Assembly (NCBI GenBank): GCA_963082875.1
Contig: OY720099.1
Location: 5,580,001 to 5,644,000, forward strand
Length of the DNA stretch: 64,000 nt
Source of the DNA: Corella eumyota
Taxonomy: Eukaryota; Chordata; Ascidiacea; Phlebobranchia; Corellidae
Direction of reading: 5' to 3'
Shown here: positions 14,101 to 24,707 of the stretch, piece after piece
Numbering within the stretch: position 1 is the first letter of the stretch
How the letters are laid out: the number at the start of each line of letters is the position of its first letter
Notes under the pieces: generated by a model
What the model was told of the DNA's origin: nothing
The model's database searches: none
The model's input: the letters and a program-made list of their open reading frames with translations, nothing else
Program-made: the position numbers and the translations under genes

Positions 14101-16237
14101 TTAACTTAAAAATAAATGTGTCGATTTTAAATATATATAAGGTGAAATAGCTTAAAAAAAATTAATACAACAGATTTGTAATTTTTTTAGGTCCTTTACA
14201 ATTATCACTTGACAGAATGTTAATTGATACAATTCGGTTCCTTTTTATTTTTGCTGTAACTTTCTTTGCTTTTGCATGTGCAATGACTCAGTTGTACTGG
14301 CCTTACGGAACGGTAATACTTAATTCATAGAAATTGTATTTTTTTTATGTTTATATCTTTATTCTCGATGTGGAAAGGTTGAATACGCGACCTAAACATA
14401 GAGTAACATCAGTTACTCCGACCCAGTTTCGAGTTGCCTTCGGCAGTTTGGAATATTATAGATTAAAGTTTCCCGATAATTAAACTGCTGATTAAGTTTT
14501 AGTTCAGCAAAAGTACATACCGTTTATAGCGCCTTACTCAAGGGCGCTACAGAATAAAAGCAGTGGGTATTGAACCCACGATTTGATGTGGTGTACTTTA
14601 CTGGTGTTCTTACTACTATACCACGCTATCGGTTATTGCTAAAATAATATTGCGTTATAACACTTGCACTTAATTTTTGGTATTCAATTTAAAAACATAT
14701 AATTTTTGATATTAATTTTACATTTAAATAATAATATGTTGAACAAAAAAGCGAAAAAGCTTTGTTAGATGTTAATATGTAAAACCAAAATACAGTAATT
14801 TAAACTTGACCTGTTTTTACAGCCTCGTCTTTTTCGAATCGACAACAATACCCTCACGCATCCCAAAGTATGCAGAGAAGAGTTTATAAATGCCACCGAA
14901 GCCTGTATGCCAGTGTATTCCAGTATTTTAAACTCAGTATTGGAACAGTATTGGACTTTATATGGCTATGGATGGGGAAGCGAACCTCCAGTAGCTACAG
15001 AGACTCCTCATTCGACTTCCGAAGCGGTAAATACAGATATTTGTATTATATTGTTTTAAACAGGACTTAAGCGATATGATGATCTGATAATTTATCATCT
15101 GTTGTTTTTTAAATTATGTCAAATTTCAGGCAATAACGGAAACGATCGGCCAGTTGTTGTCAATGCTTTTCCACCTGTGGGCAGTGGTTGTCATGTTAAA
15201 CATGCTTATCGCAATGATGTCGCATTCGTTCGACAGAGTTCGGGATAATGCCGAGATCGAGTGGAAGTATCACCGTTCCGGGATGTGGATGAAATTCATG
15301 AAGAAGGGGATTTACCCGAGACCCCCACCAATGAACCTTATTCCTTCACCGCAAAATATTAAAGATTTTTACCACTTTTTAAGGGTGGGTTTCTTGTGCA
15401 ATTATTTTTTTTGATTTGAAAAAAATAAAATTTTATTTTTTTAACAGAGGCTGTTTTTGAAATGCACATCAATGCATTTCTCTGTGCCTCCAATTCGTGG
15501 TAATGCAAAGAAATCAGAGACAACTGGAAGTATTTCAAAGGAAAATAGACATTACAAGCAAGCAATCACCCGCATTGTAAACAGGTAGATTTTTTTAAAT
15601 AGGCTATTAATAAGACTTGTTTTCTGTTTGTATTTATTGGTATAGTGTTGTTTTAGTATTAAATTATTGTTATTTAATAAAAGTTACTAATGTAGTGTTC
15701 AATATAAATTAAAAAATGGTTCTGTTACTGATTACTGTTTTATTACCAAAATTACTCTTGACCGAAAATTATTATCAAAATTACTCTTCTGTGCCCAAAA
15801 TGCCGTTTTACCGAAAATGTGACATTTTCTTTTAACCGTTCTCTTCCAGACTTTTACTTGTAACTGCCTTTAACTTCTAGAAAATAATAACCCAAATTTC
15901 GGTAAATGTCGTTTTCAAATCTTTAGTTTTCATTATATAATTTATTCGGTCAAGTAACTTTCGGTAATATGATTGAATACCTGTGTCACTACTTACAATT
16001 TTTAAAAAAAGGTTAATGTAACAAAAATTTGCCTTTTCTTGTTTTATAAAGTAGTTTGAATATATTAAACAACTATTAAATAAAATATACTCACGACAAA
16101 CTGCTTCATTATTTAGATACATGCGGAGATATCTTTTGCCGGATTTTCGGCATGACGAAATTGACGCTTGTACACTAAATAGAACGACTAACAACAACAG
16201 AAGGGACAGTACCTCTTTTCTTGATGACGTGCTATAG
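8179..16237 (+). CDS. TRPC-family cation channel (17 exons, 982 aa)
   Basis: Predicted plasma-membrane, calcium-permeable, phospholipase C-linked channel subunit. Exons: 8179-8288, 8826-9026, 9303-9804, 10405-10531, 10611-10686, 11349-11521, 11881-11996, 12213-12308, 12505-12722, 13009-13198, 13573-13740, 13847-13979, 14191-14312, 14823-15026, 15130-15384, 15448-15584, 16117-16237; all phases join. Ankyrin repeats span about residues 100-340, interrupted by an unusual insert of roughly 115 residues (about 120-235). The TRPC pre-membrane region follows, then TM helices from about 512. GPLQLSLDRML before the fifth helix and LNMLIAMM in the sixth are TRPC hallmarks. The TRP box reads EIEWKYHRSGMW (about 855-866), then a proline-rich IPSP segment as in TRPC4/5. 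The pore helix reads QYWTLYGY where vertebrate TRPCs have LFW-x-x-FG. The tail after the TRP box is short (982 aa in total, close to TRPC4/5). A polyA signal is likely at about 16461. Subfamily within TRPC is not certain. Confidence 0.93.
11023..11292 (+). mobile_element. tRNA-derived SINE, copy 2 (in TRPC intron 5)
   Basis: It has a B-box-like TGTTCGATTCCC, then CATGCTGTAGCGCCCTTAAG, the 'aatcagcag' segment, 'gactgggtcggggtaac', and a terminal AAAATAAAGATATA. It is in the same orientation as the host gene and lies between exons 5 and 6, ending about 55 bp before the exon 6 acceptor. Body and tail match copy 1 closely. Confidence 0.85.
13260..13440. repeat. Intronic repeat with TTTTCGGTAAAATGGCGTTT core, copy 1
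   Basis: The segment at 13387-13410 is closely matched, in inverse orientation, by 15793-15817 in a later intron of the same gene, and its inner part by 33742-33759 in the NIDO gene. Ends could not be fixed by eye and no coding capacity is seen. A MITE-like family is possible. Confidence 0.45.
14355..14632 (-). mobile_element. tRNA-derived SINE, copy 3 (in TRPC intron 13)
   Basis: Reverse-strand copy. On the plus strand it starts at the tail (ATCTTTATTCTCGATGTGGA), passes 'gttactccgacccag', 'aaactgctgattaag' and GGCGCTACAG, and ends in the tRNA-like head with the complementary B-box 'gggtattgaaccca'. It is among the best-preserved copies in the window. Confidence 0.85.
15715..15850. repeat. 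Intronic repeat, copy 2 of the GGTAAAA(T/C)GGC core family
   Basis: The reverse complement of 15793-15817 matches 13387-13410 with only a few changes. The repeated words 'aaaattactctt' and 'accgaaaat' nearby suggest a degenerate inverted or internally repeated structure. It lies in the last TRPC intron, about 0.3 kb before exon 17. Confidence 0.45.
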
Positions 16238-17450
16238 CCTGGCTCAACTATAAGTCTGTTGAAGCATCAACCTAACATTTAACTGAACATTATACGGAGA
16301 AAATTTATGTAAGTGAGTTTAAAGGTTTTTGACTATAGTTATTCTGTATTGTCTATATTCTATTTTATTTATTCATCCTTTTCTGTATATTTGCTATATT
16401 TGTTTTGCTCGGATTGCTGTCAATTGAGTTCCATTTATTAAATTTTATAAAGTCCAACAGAATAAAATGAAATTATAGTTTTTAACTTGCCTTAATCTGT
16501 AAATATAAATGTTCAAACGAAAAACATTGTGTGACATTTGTGGTCTCTGTAAAAGGTTGTAGCATATGCTTATTTTTGCCATTTAAGGTTCAAGTTCTTA
16601 TAGCAATATTAATGTTTAAAATTAAAGTGCTGTTCTACTATACTAATACAGTTGCCGAAATTGGCGTTATTTTTTTAAACACGTGCACTTTATTAGCCTA
16701 TTAATAAAACATTTAACTATTTACTTACGTATTATTACAATGAACATTTTGTAAGTTTTTCGTTTCGCGTATTATGCATGTACGAACAATTTTTTTCGAC
16801 AAGTGATTTATATTAACTTGAGAGTTAATATAAATTGGTTCTTCTTTCCTTTCAACAAAGTTTATATTCTTATTTCACTGTTAATTCCTACCACCCTTTT
16901 GTTGGTTGCACAAAAAATACTTCGCAAAATAAATTCTTCTTGCTTACGTTTATCTGATGCTGTGAATACAAATGTTAACTTTTGGTCAGATGAGATTCAG
17001 AAAAATGTATAAAGTATTTTTTTAGATTACGTTTTGGGTGAAAGCTGGTTAATTCTACATTTGAATTCTTGTTAAATCAAACTTTACTAGTCATTTTTTT
17101 AAACTGATATTGCTAAAATTTATGTAACTAACGTTTATTTTGCATTAATAAATTAAAAATTGCTATACACAAACATAGCCCATCGTCTATTGTAAAATAA
17201 ATCCGAATTGGTTATAGTAATTATTTGAGGATAGATTAGTTTTATGCGGTTTATTGATTTGGTTAGACACTTGAGTGCGCACATTTTTACACGTGCGTGT
17301 GTGTTTTGATTTTTCATGATGCAAGAACTGTTTATTTATTTGCAATAAGTCTGCAGATGGTGCATGTTGAATGTACAATTTATAGTTTTGTTAGTAAGGG
17401 GACCCAAATCATTTCTTGCATTCCAAATTGTAAAATGAATAAAATTGACA
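16238..17450. other. Intergenic region between TRPC and Twinkle
   Basis: It contains the TRPC 3' UTR (AATAAA at about 16461) and the Twinkle upstream region. No further gene is seen. A 13-codon upstream frame starts at ATG 17435 and overlaps the Twinkle start in another frame. Confidence 0.5.
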
Positions 17451-19304
17451 ATGTTTTTTGCTCGTCAAAAGTTTAGTTTTGGCGCAAAAATAAATTTCTA
17501 CAATGCTCGTAGAGCTAATTCTATAGACTCACAAAAAAGCGTTTGCTCAAATAGCATTCGCTTATTTTTTTACCAACAAAAAATAAATTTTAAAGAAGGT
17601 TGGACGTGTTATAAATGCGAAAAGAGTTTTGCAAATAATAAATCATCTATTTTAACAAATTGGTACATTAACAAAAAAACTGGTGATTTTTTAAACGTTG
17701 AAAACAACTCAAAAGGTTCATGGGAGTTGTTTAAATCCATTGTTTGTGAATCGAAAAATTTAGACACCTTAAAAAATCTTAAATGGCAAGGAGACAATCC
17801 ACAATCTGATGAAGAAATTAAAGACATTTACAAAATATGGACAAACAGCAAGAAAATTTCGAGTTTGAATTATACCAAGGCCCTGGAAATATTAAATAAT
17901 TTTTCGATAGATTCGAGATTGCATGACCAGTTAATAAAAAACAACATCCGATGTACTGAAGATTTGAATGGCATCGTGTTACCATGGTTTAAATGTGGGC
18001 ATAGTAATGGACTTGGGGAAACACCAGAAGGTTTAAAAATCATAAAAGATAAACAGTATGCTATTTCGGAAATATGTGATACTTCATTGTTTCAAACTTT
18101 TCCAGCAGATACCAACAAATTTTTATTTTTAATTAACAATGTAAGTGCCCACACTAAATGTATTGTAATAACAGCTAATGAATTTGATGCAATGGCAATT
18201 AATCAGAATTCAAAATCGTATGAGGCAATATCCTTACCTTTGGGAAGCACTTTCTTTGATACTGATTTTTTGCCATATTTGGAACGATTTTCACAAGTAA
18301 TATTGTGGTTTGGAAGTAGTGCATTGAGCTGGGATGCAGTGTGCAAATTTTCTAAAATAATTTCAATTGAAAGGTGTTGTTATGTTCACAATAAAAATGC
18401 TACTTCTGCTATGAAAGTATTGGGTTCTGGTGATCATGAAATTGATTCAATATTGAATGAATCGAGTGCTTTTAATTCTACAAACATCGTCAAGTTTCAA
18501 AACTTTCAATATGATTTAAAATCTGAGTTATTAGGGGATGAAAAATCGAGCGTTGCAGGCATTCCTTGGCAGCGATATGTTGAGTTAACAAAAATATTAA
18601 AAGGACACCGTCAAGGTGAACTGACTATTCTCACTGGACAAACAGGCTGTGGAAAAACAACTTTTTTATCGGAAATGTCGCTTGACTTATGCATGCAAGG
18701 TGTGAGAACTTTATGGGGAAGTTTTGAGGTTCAAAACTACAACTTAATAAAGACAATGTTTAAACAATTCTGCAAAATTGACCTAGCAAGCAATATGAGT
18801 AGATATGACGAACTAGCTGATCAATTTGAAAAACTACACATGTGGTTTATGAACTATAGCGGAGAACAAAAAATCGAACACATTTTAGAGACAATGCGGC
18901 AAGCAGTTATAGTCAATGATGTAAAGCATATTTTACTCGATAATTTACAATTTATGCTAGACAGCAATGCTCGAAATAATAGCTTTCAAAAATTGAATGA
19001 ACAGGATCGTGCAATTGGGCTCCTACGAAAGTTTTCTACAAAAGAGAATGTCCATGTAACTGTTGTTAGCCATCCTCGTAAGGAGGACACTTCAGTGCCT
19101 CTTGATATCTCATCAATCTACGGTGGGGCTAAAACAACCCAAGAAGCCGATAATGTGCTTGTTGTTCAAAGTCTAACCCGTAAATATTCAAATGAATACA
19201 ATCAACCAAGACGCTGTTTAGATGTTTTAAAAAATCGCTTTGATGGTGAAACAGGTCGAGTTCGTCTTTACTTTGACTATAACTCTAAATGTATGTCGTC
19301 TTAA
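17451..19304 (+). CDS. TWNK: Twinkle mitochondrial replicative DNA helicase, intronless (617 aa)
   Basis: Hexameric DnaB/T7 gp4-like helicase that unwinds mitochondrial DNA at the replication fork. The first 25 residues (MFFARQKFSFGAK...) are basic and lack acidic residues, as expected for mitochondrial import. A degenerate primase-like N-terminal half carries one CxxC (CYKC, about residue 52); the full zinc-binding set is not present, as in other animals. The RecA-type core has Walker A GQTGCGKTT at residue 396 and Walker B HILLDNLQF at about 493, followed by a conserved SHPRKED segment. Human Twinkle is 684 aa. I chose the ATG at 17451 because the frame is closed by a stop just upstream. 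Unlike its intron-rich neighbours it is a single uninterrupted exon. A likely polyA signal lies at about 19365. Gene identity is firm. Confidence 0.95.
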   Translation: MFFARQKFSFGAKINFYNARRANSIDSQKSVCSNSIRLFFYQQKINFKEGWTCYKCEKSFANNKSSILTNWYINKKTGDFLNVENNSKGSWELFKSIVCESKNLDTLKNLKWQGDNPQSDEEIKDIYKIWTNSKKISSLNYTKALEILNNFSIDSRLHDQLIKNNIRCTEDLNGIVLPWFKCGHSNGLGETPEGLKIIKDKQYAISEICDTSLFQTFPADTNKFLFLINNVSAHTKCIVITANEFDAMAINQNSKSYEAISLPLGSTFFDTDFLPYLERFSQVILWFGSSALSWDAVCKFSKIISIERCCYVHNKNATSAMKVLGSGDHEIDSILNESSAFNSTNIVKFQNFQYDLKSELLGDEKSSVAGIPWQRYVELTKILKGHRQGELTILTGQTGCGKTTFLSEMSLDLCMQGVRTLWGSFEVQNYNLIKTMFKQFCKIDLASNMSRYDELADQFEKLHMWFMNYSGEQKIEHILETMRQAVIVNDVKHILLDNLQFMLDSNARNNSFQKLNEQDRAIGLLRKFSTKENVHVTVVSHPRKEDTSVPLDISSIYGGAKTTQEADNVLVVQSLTRKYSNEYNQPRRCLDVLKNRFDGETGRVRLYFDYNSKCMSS

Positions 19305-19995
19305 ATTTTTTAAGAGCAGCTTGTGAGCTTAGTAATTTTTTTTTTTAATTTAACTTTGGAACCAATAAATAGGCAAAATTTTATATTTTAAAAGCTCAAA
19401 TCGTTTATATTTTAACTTCATTAAATAAGTAATATTAGTATAATTTTTTTATATGTTAATTTGCAAATTATGCTTAAAGTTCCTTGAGCTATTTTGTTTT
19501 TTTAAATAAAATGTATTTCTTTCTTACATTGAGGATAAATAAATATAAAAAGTAATAACATTATGACGTCATAGTAGAGAACAGCTGATTAGATATACAA
19601 ATAGCTCGTCTTTTATATTTTGTTATTACGCCACGGTCCGTCGGTCAAAGCTTCTTTGTTTGCTATTATATGTAAGTTTGTACTTGGGTTTTACTTCCTG
19701 ATAATTTAATTAAAGCAGCGCTTATATTTTAAATGTTTAGCAGTTGACAATCACAGTCAGAATGACAAATGTAATATGCGCGCTTTTCAACTGCTTAACT
19801 TAATTTTTAATTGGTTTTTAAGACCTACACGAAAAGGTTTATTTTCGATGGTGAACCTTTCGTTTTTAAACAAAAAATAATCAGATTCAGACTATATCGT
19901 TGATTTGTTACTGTTTTAAAGTTAAAGATAATAGTTTATATTATCAGATTATAAAAACACTGGTAGGCAATTAGGTGCAGAGAATTGTGTGCAAT
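19305..19995. other. Intergenic spacer, Twinkle to SLC38A9
   Basis: It holds the Twinkle 3' UTR with AATAAA candidates at about 19365 and 19506, then presumed promoter DNA. A TGACGTCA palindrome (CRE-type) sits at 19563-19570. An AG acceptor-like site (AATTAGGTGCAG) about 17 bp before the SLC38A9 ATG could receive a spliced leader. No gene is seen. Confidence 0.45.
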
Positions 19996-22900
19996 ATGGA
20001 AAACCAAGGCATTCCAATTTTAAATTCAAAATCTGCTGTACAATCTTATGGAAGTTTAAACTTTACTCCAACTGATGCAAGGACTTTACAAAGGTAAATT
20101 AATTTTACTTCTAATAAGCTTAACAATTTTTAACATATCAAAAAAGGAACCAAAATTTTAATTTTGTGGAAAAAGTGCACTACGCTCTTGGTGACATAAT
20201 TATTCCACAGATTAAAAATACATATATACATATGTTAAGCTGTATTAAAAATATTTTATCAAGCAATAAATGATACTATTTCAGCCCCCCAGATGATAAC
20301 AAAACAAATTCTATGCCTCTACCCAATCATTTACAACATAGAGGTTCACGAGTACTTCCTTTAATGCACCCACGTTGGTACAACAATGGAACCTCAAATA
20401 GTGGTCAGTGTAAGTTGAATATTAAACTAACATTAACAATAAGTATTGAGGTAATGGTGGGGCTACCATTAAAAAAGAAATTCTTTTTTTTTTTAATTTT
20501 GCAGTATTAAATATTTAAAACCAACATGTTAAATATATTTCTTAATAGATGTATTCCAAGCTACATAAAAATACAAACGGAGTTTTGTAAGAATATAAAG
20601 TTATCTTTTTAGTGGAATTACACTTTTTACATACTTCTAGCCTTGTTGCTTCTTAAATTAGTTTAGTAGAAGTACCATAAAACAGGTCCCTTAAGCTTCT
20701 AACATAATAAATGCCCTTATAAAACACAACAATTGTTTTAATGGAATTACGTTTATGACTTTTACAGTGCAGTTAAATGAAGAAAACTCAAACTATAGAT
20801 CAGAGAGCATCGGAAAAGGCAATGAGCTGGAAAACCAACTATCTGAAAATTCGTCTAATCACCAACTTATACCCCACGATGATATTGCAGAATTGAGTGT
20901 TACTTTTAACAGGCATAAATATTACAGCAAGCTGGTAGACCCAAATGATTTAAGAATGGTAATAACTTTGTTATTTTGATTCCTTTATTGATTAAAAACT
21001 GGGCAAATAAACATATTTTTTAATTTTGTTTAAATTCTTGCATACTAAAGCACCTGATTAAACAACCTTATTTTTTAGAGATTGCCTGACCATGTACTTC
21101 CATCTTCATTTTTTTCTATTATGCCCACTCAGTCGAATGAAAAACAAAGTAGCATTGTTACTATGTAAGTTAACTTAAGTAACAAACCTGCTTAAAAAAG
21201 ATTATTTTAAGTCAATCTACATATCCCAGAAAATCTAAGTATATATATCAGAAAATATGGGTTGTTGATTATATAATAGGCCTTTATGTATATATATCAT
21301 AAATGTTAAATCTATTAGTGAAACTGACGGGTTCATTTATCTTATTCTTTTAAAAATCTTTATATATAATTCAATTGTTCATATATATTTTAGATTTGCA
21401 ATTTGGAATACAATGATGGGCACATCACTTCTGTCAATGCCTTGGGGGATTAGTCAAGCTGGGTTTAGTTTAGGGTTAATATTGATCGTTCTTGGAGGGT
21501 TTTTAACACTCTACACTGCCTACATTGTTTTGCAGTCACAACATGGTCTTGGTAAAGCAATCCTAATATTTTGATCATTTTTGTAATATAATAACAGTTA
21601 TAACATTATTGTCTTTTATAAACCATTTTATTCTTTTGTAAATGTTGTAATTACTATGTTACTGACTGAAAATATTTTTTACAGATTTCACCATTTTCGA
21701 ATTTTCGGATGTTTGTAGATATTATTTGGGTCGGTTTGGTGAATGGATTGCAATTATTTTTGCTTTGGTAACATTTTTTGGCGGGATGATAGTTTATTGG
21801 GTGTTGATGAGCAATTTTATGTACACTACAGGAGTGTTTATCTATGGTAAATTCCTATTAGTAATATTTTAATTTTTAAACGAAAAAATAAACCTAATAA
21901 ATAGGAAGAAAATTGTAAAGCAAAATTACTACTTCTTAGACAAGGTTGAACATATATCTGCCAACTACACAAATGTAACAGTGTTGTGTCCTCATGGAAT
22001 CCCAAGTCAAAATTTGAGTCATTTAAGCATTAAATCTATGTTTGACAAGAAAGAGCAGAGTCCATTTTTAAAGATGTGGAGTGCCCCAGAAAGCGTTCCG
22101 CTGCTTCTTACACTTTTGGTTTTTCCGTTACTAAACTTCAAGTCACCAACTTTTTTCACAAAGTTTAACTGCTTAGGTATGTTTTAATTAAAACCATTTT
22201 ATTTCACTAAAATTTGCTATTAAGGTTTCAAAAACATTTGGCTAAATTTAAAATTGTATTTTCTACAGGAACCTGTTCAGTGTTTATTTTGCTTTCACTT
22301 GTAATAAGTAAAAGTGTCGAGTGGGGTTGGAATTTTAATTCTGAGTTAACAAATGCCCAACAACCCCTTTTTGTGGAGACACAATTCAAGTTAACTTTTC
22401 CAGCTCTAACCGGGATGCTGTCACTTGCTTTTTTTCTGCACAAGTATTATTTTTTAAAAAACCTGTAATTATTTTATCAGGATTAAGTTTTTAATTTACT
22501 TTTAAAATTTGTGAATTTTTTACAGTGCTGTTATTACCATTGTCAAAAACAACAAATATCCAGAAAACAACGTCAGAGACCTGTGTTTGGGTTATTTGTT
22601 AGTGGCTTTAACCTACTTAACAGTCGGAATATTGTTTTATTGTACATTCCCTTTGTCAAAGGCCTGCATAGCTTCTGTAAGTGGATTTAAATTGTTATAT
22701 TTATATTAAAAATATTTTTTATATTTTTTTTTTTTAGAATTTGTTGGAAAATCTCAAACCATCTGATACATTTGCAGCTGTTGCCAGAATTTTTTTACTA
22801 TTTCAAATGCTGACCGTTTTTCCATTGCTTGCGTATATGTATAGGCTTAATGCATTGTACGCCATTTTTAATACAGCATGGCCTGGGTAAATAAGTTATT

Positions 22901-23425
22901 AACTATTAATAAGAAATTATTAAAAAAATAAAGGCAAAAAAGGTATTAAAGTTTCGTAAGTATATGTTAACAAAATGGTAAAAACGCTTTTAATAAAAAA
23001 TCCAATTTTAAATTTTTTTTAATAAAGGAGGTTTCATGTGATTGTCCTCAATCTAAGTGTTGTAGCTATATGTGTCTGCGTCGCAATATTTTATCCTCAT
23101 ATTGGAGATATCATAAGGTAAAGTACAAATTATTTAAACCAATGTAACAACCTTTGCTTTGCAAGTTTAAAACTTAAAACAAAGGGTCAAGCAGTTTTTC
23201 TGTGTTAATAACATTGTAATGTTTATATATATCTATTTTTTTAACAGATATAGTGGTTCGTTATGCGGTCTAGTGTACATATTTTGTCTACCATCAATTG
23301 TGTATATGTTAGAAAAACGGTCACAAGGAAAATTAGGTGTCTTACCAGCAATTCTTCACTGCCTTATCATTATTTTGGGTTTCTTCAATTTTGTTGCACA
23401 ATTCATTATCGAACCTGCTAAATAG
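19996..23425 (+). CDS. SLC38A9: SLC38A9-type lysosomal amino-acid transporter (12 exons, 599 aa)
   Basis: In vertebrates this protein exports amino acids from lysosomes and signals luminal arginine to Ragulator-Rag and mTORC1. Exons: 19996-20093, 20285-20409, 20768-20958, 21079-21164, 21394-21551, 21685-21846, 21940-22176, 22269-22443, 22526-22676, 22738-22886, 23028-23117, 23248-23425; phases join throughout. A hydrophilic N-terminus of about 166 residues precedes the first helix with WNTMMGTS at 171-178, the family signature in TM1. Further family matches are [42 protein letters not shown] and RIFLLFQM, with NYT and NVS-like glycosylation sites in the large luminal loop. Eleven helices are expected. 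Human protein is 561 aa; the extra length is in the N-terminus, the part that contacts Ragulator. Calls of exons 1-3 rest on phase and splice sites, the rest on clear similarity. Confidence 0.95.
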
Positions 23426-23739
23426 TAAAACTGTATTTTGTTTATTGTTTTTAGTCATACATATTTTTATCTTTTATATTTATGTCGATTTGGTACTTTT
23501 AACCATGTGGTGTCTTAATAGCATATTTCTATTATTGTTCTTTTATCTTTCATTTTATCAAAACATTTACCTAGATAAAAGAATAAGGTACTATTGATGC
23601 TATGAATATCATGTATTGTATATAGTATTACATAAATATGCCAGTGTCTTTTTTATAAACTTTGTTATATATTGAAAAAATACCTATTAATATACAACAA
23701 TACAAAATAATTTAAATTTTTAACTTTTTCTTGTATTAT

Positions 23740-24260
23740 TTACAAATATTTATGAAATAAAAATGTAACCAGCACAAAAAAAAACAGAATGTTACCCAAA
23801 TCATTCAGCAATAAAATCGCTGACGAGACTGCGTACGAGTCTGCAAATCTAATTATTATAAACACTTTTCTCTTTTTTGGCATCGTCTTAAATAAATCCA
23901 ATAATTGTGTACTTAATTTCGGTTGTTTAAAGTCAATCTTCAGCGCTGACAAGCATTTTTAAATGCTTCGTGCAATATACAAGTAAGTAAAAGTATGAAC
24001 TAGTTAAGCCTGCTAAGAATACAATTACGACTATAAAATGAGGTGGTAAGCCGGGTTAAACCTTACAAGATAATAATGTTGTGTTAAGGCTCAAAATTAG
24101 TTCTATAGGTTCCACCCTGAACTCAAATAAATGCAACAATAGGCTGACCGACGCGCACTTACGCACGGCTCGCTGATAATACGCGGGGATCTTCACGTTT
24201 TCCCTTTTTTCCTCGTAGCAGGTTTGCGTGCGAGCCAAAGATAATCGATACTTCGTAATA
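23740..24260 (-). CDS. Possible small two-exon gene encoding a single-pass membrane micropeptide
   Basis: Reading the minus strand, a CpG-rich stretch at 24260-24163 ends in a strong donor (GTGC|GTAAGT). An acceptor TTGTCAG lies before 23945, and the frame then runs to a stop at 23740. No ATG is found in the first exon, so translation would start at ATG 23883-23881 and give 47 aa: a basic start (MPKKRKV), then a hydrophobic stretch ending FFFVLVTFLFHKYL. If the first exon were coding, the same frame would continue through the splice. It overlaps the 3' UTR of SLC38A9 in antisense and is divergent from the P450. I do not recognise the protein; the splice pair may be chance. Confidence 0.3.
24224..24231 (+). 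promoter_or_regulatory. Candidate xenobiotic response element upstream of CYP1-like gene
   Basis: TTGCGTGC fits the AhR/ARNT site core (T/G)NGCGTG(A/C), about 480 bp before the P450 start codon, inside a locally CpG-rich segment. A second fit, GTGCGTGA, is at 26090-26097 in intron 2. Vertebrate CYP1 genes are induced through such sites. Short motif matches are expected by chance, so this is only suggestive. Confidence 0.3.
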
Positions 24261-24707
24261 CCGGAAGAAATAGCTTGATATTACGTTCTTAACGATTGCT
24301 GGCACTATGGGCCGCGTTCTCTAATCAAATATATAGTTAGTCTGGTTAAGAATACCTATAGCCGAAAGTTAAATTAGCATAAATGTTAAAGTTTGCTTAG
24401 TAGTATTGCTAATCTTTTATTATAGTAATTTTGAGGTTAGGGAATGTAACATATTGAACTTAAAATTTTAAAGCGGTTTTAGTATCTGTGTACTTCTTAG
24501 AACCAAGAAACGAATGCTAATAGTTAAAAAAATAAAATTTGTTACATTATGCCAAATAACTAACTAGCACAGCTGTATTTCAAAAAACTTTAGTGATACT
24601 TTTCTAAGAAACATGTTATGGTTTAAAAAGTATGATGGTAACCAAATTATAAATATTTACTAAACAAACAATACGTTTTAACCAATTTTTGTCAATTTTA
24701 TAGCAAA

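Noticed and set aside
17451-23425. TWNK and SLC38A9 as one trans-spliced operon
   Set aside because: The 691-bp gap with its own polyA signals and a CRE-type palindrome is far longer than the near-zero gaps of tunicate operons.
23881-23883. PKKRKV in the candidate micropeptide as a true nuclear import signal (identical to the SV40 T-antigen signal)
   Set aside because: A six-residue basic word next to a hydrophobic helix more likely sets membrane orientation; identity to the viral signal is taken as chance.
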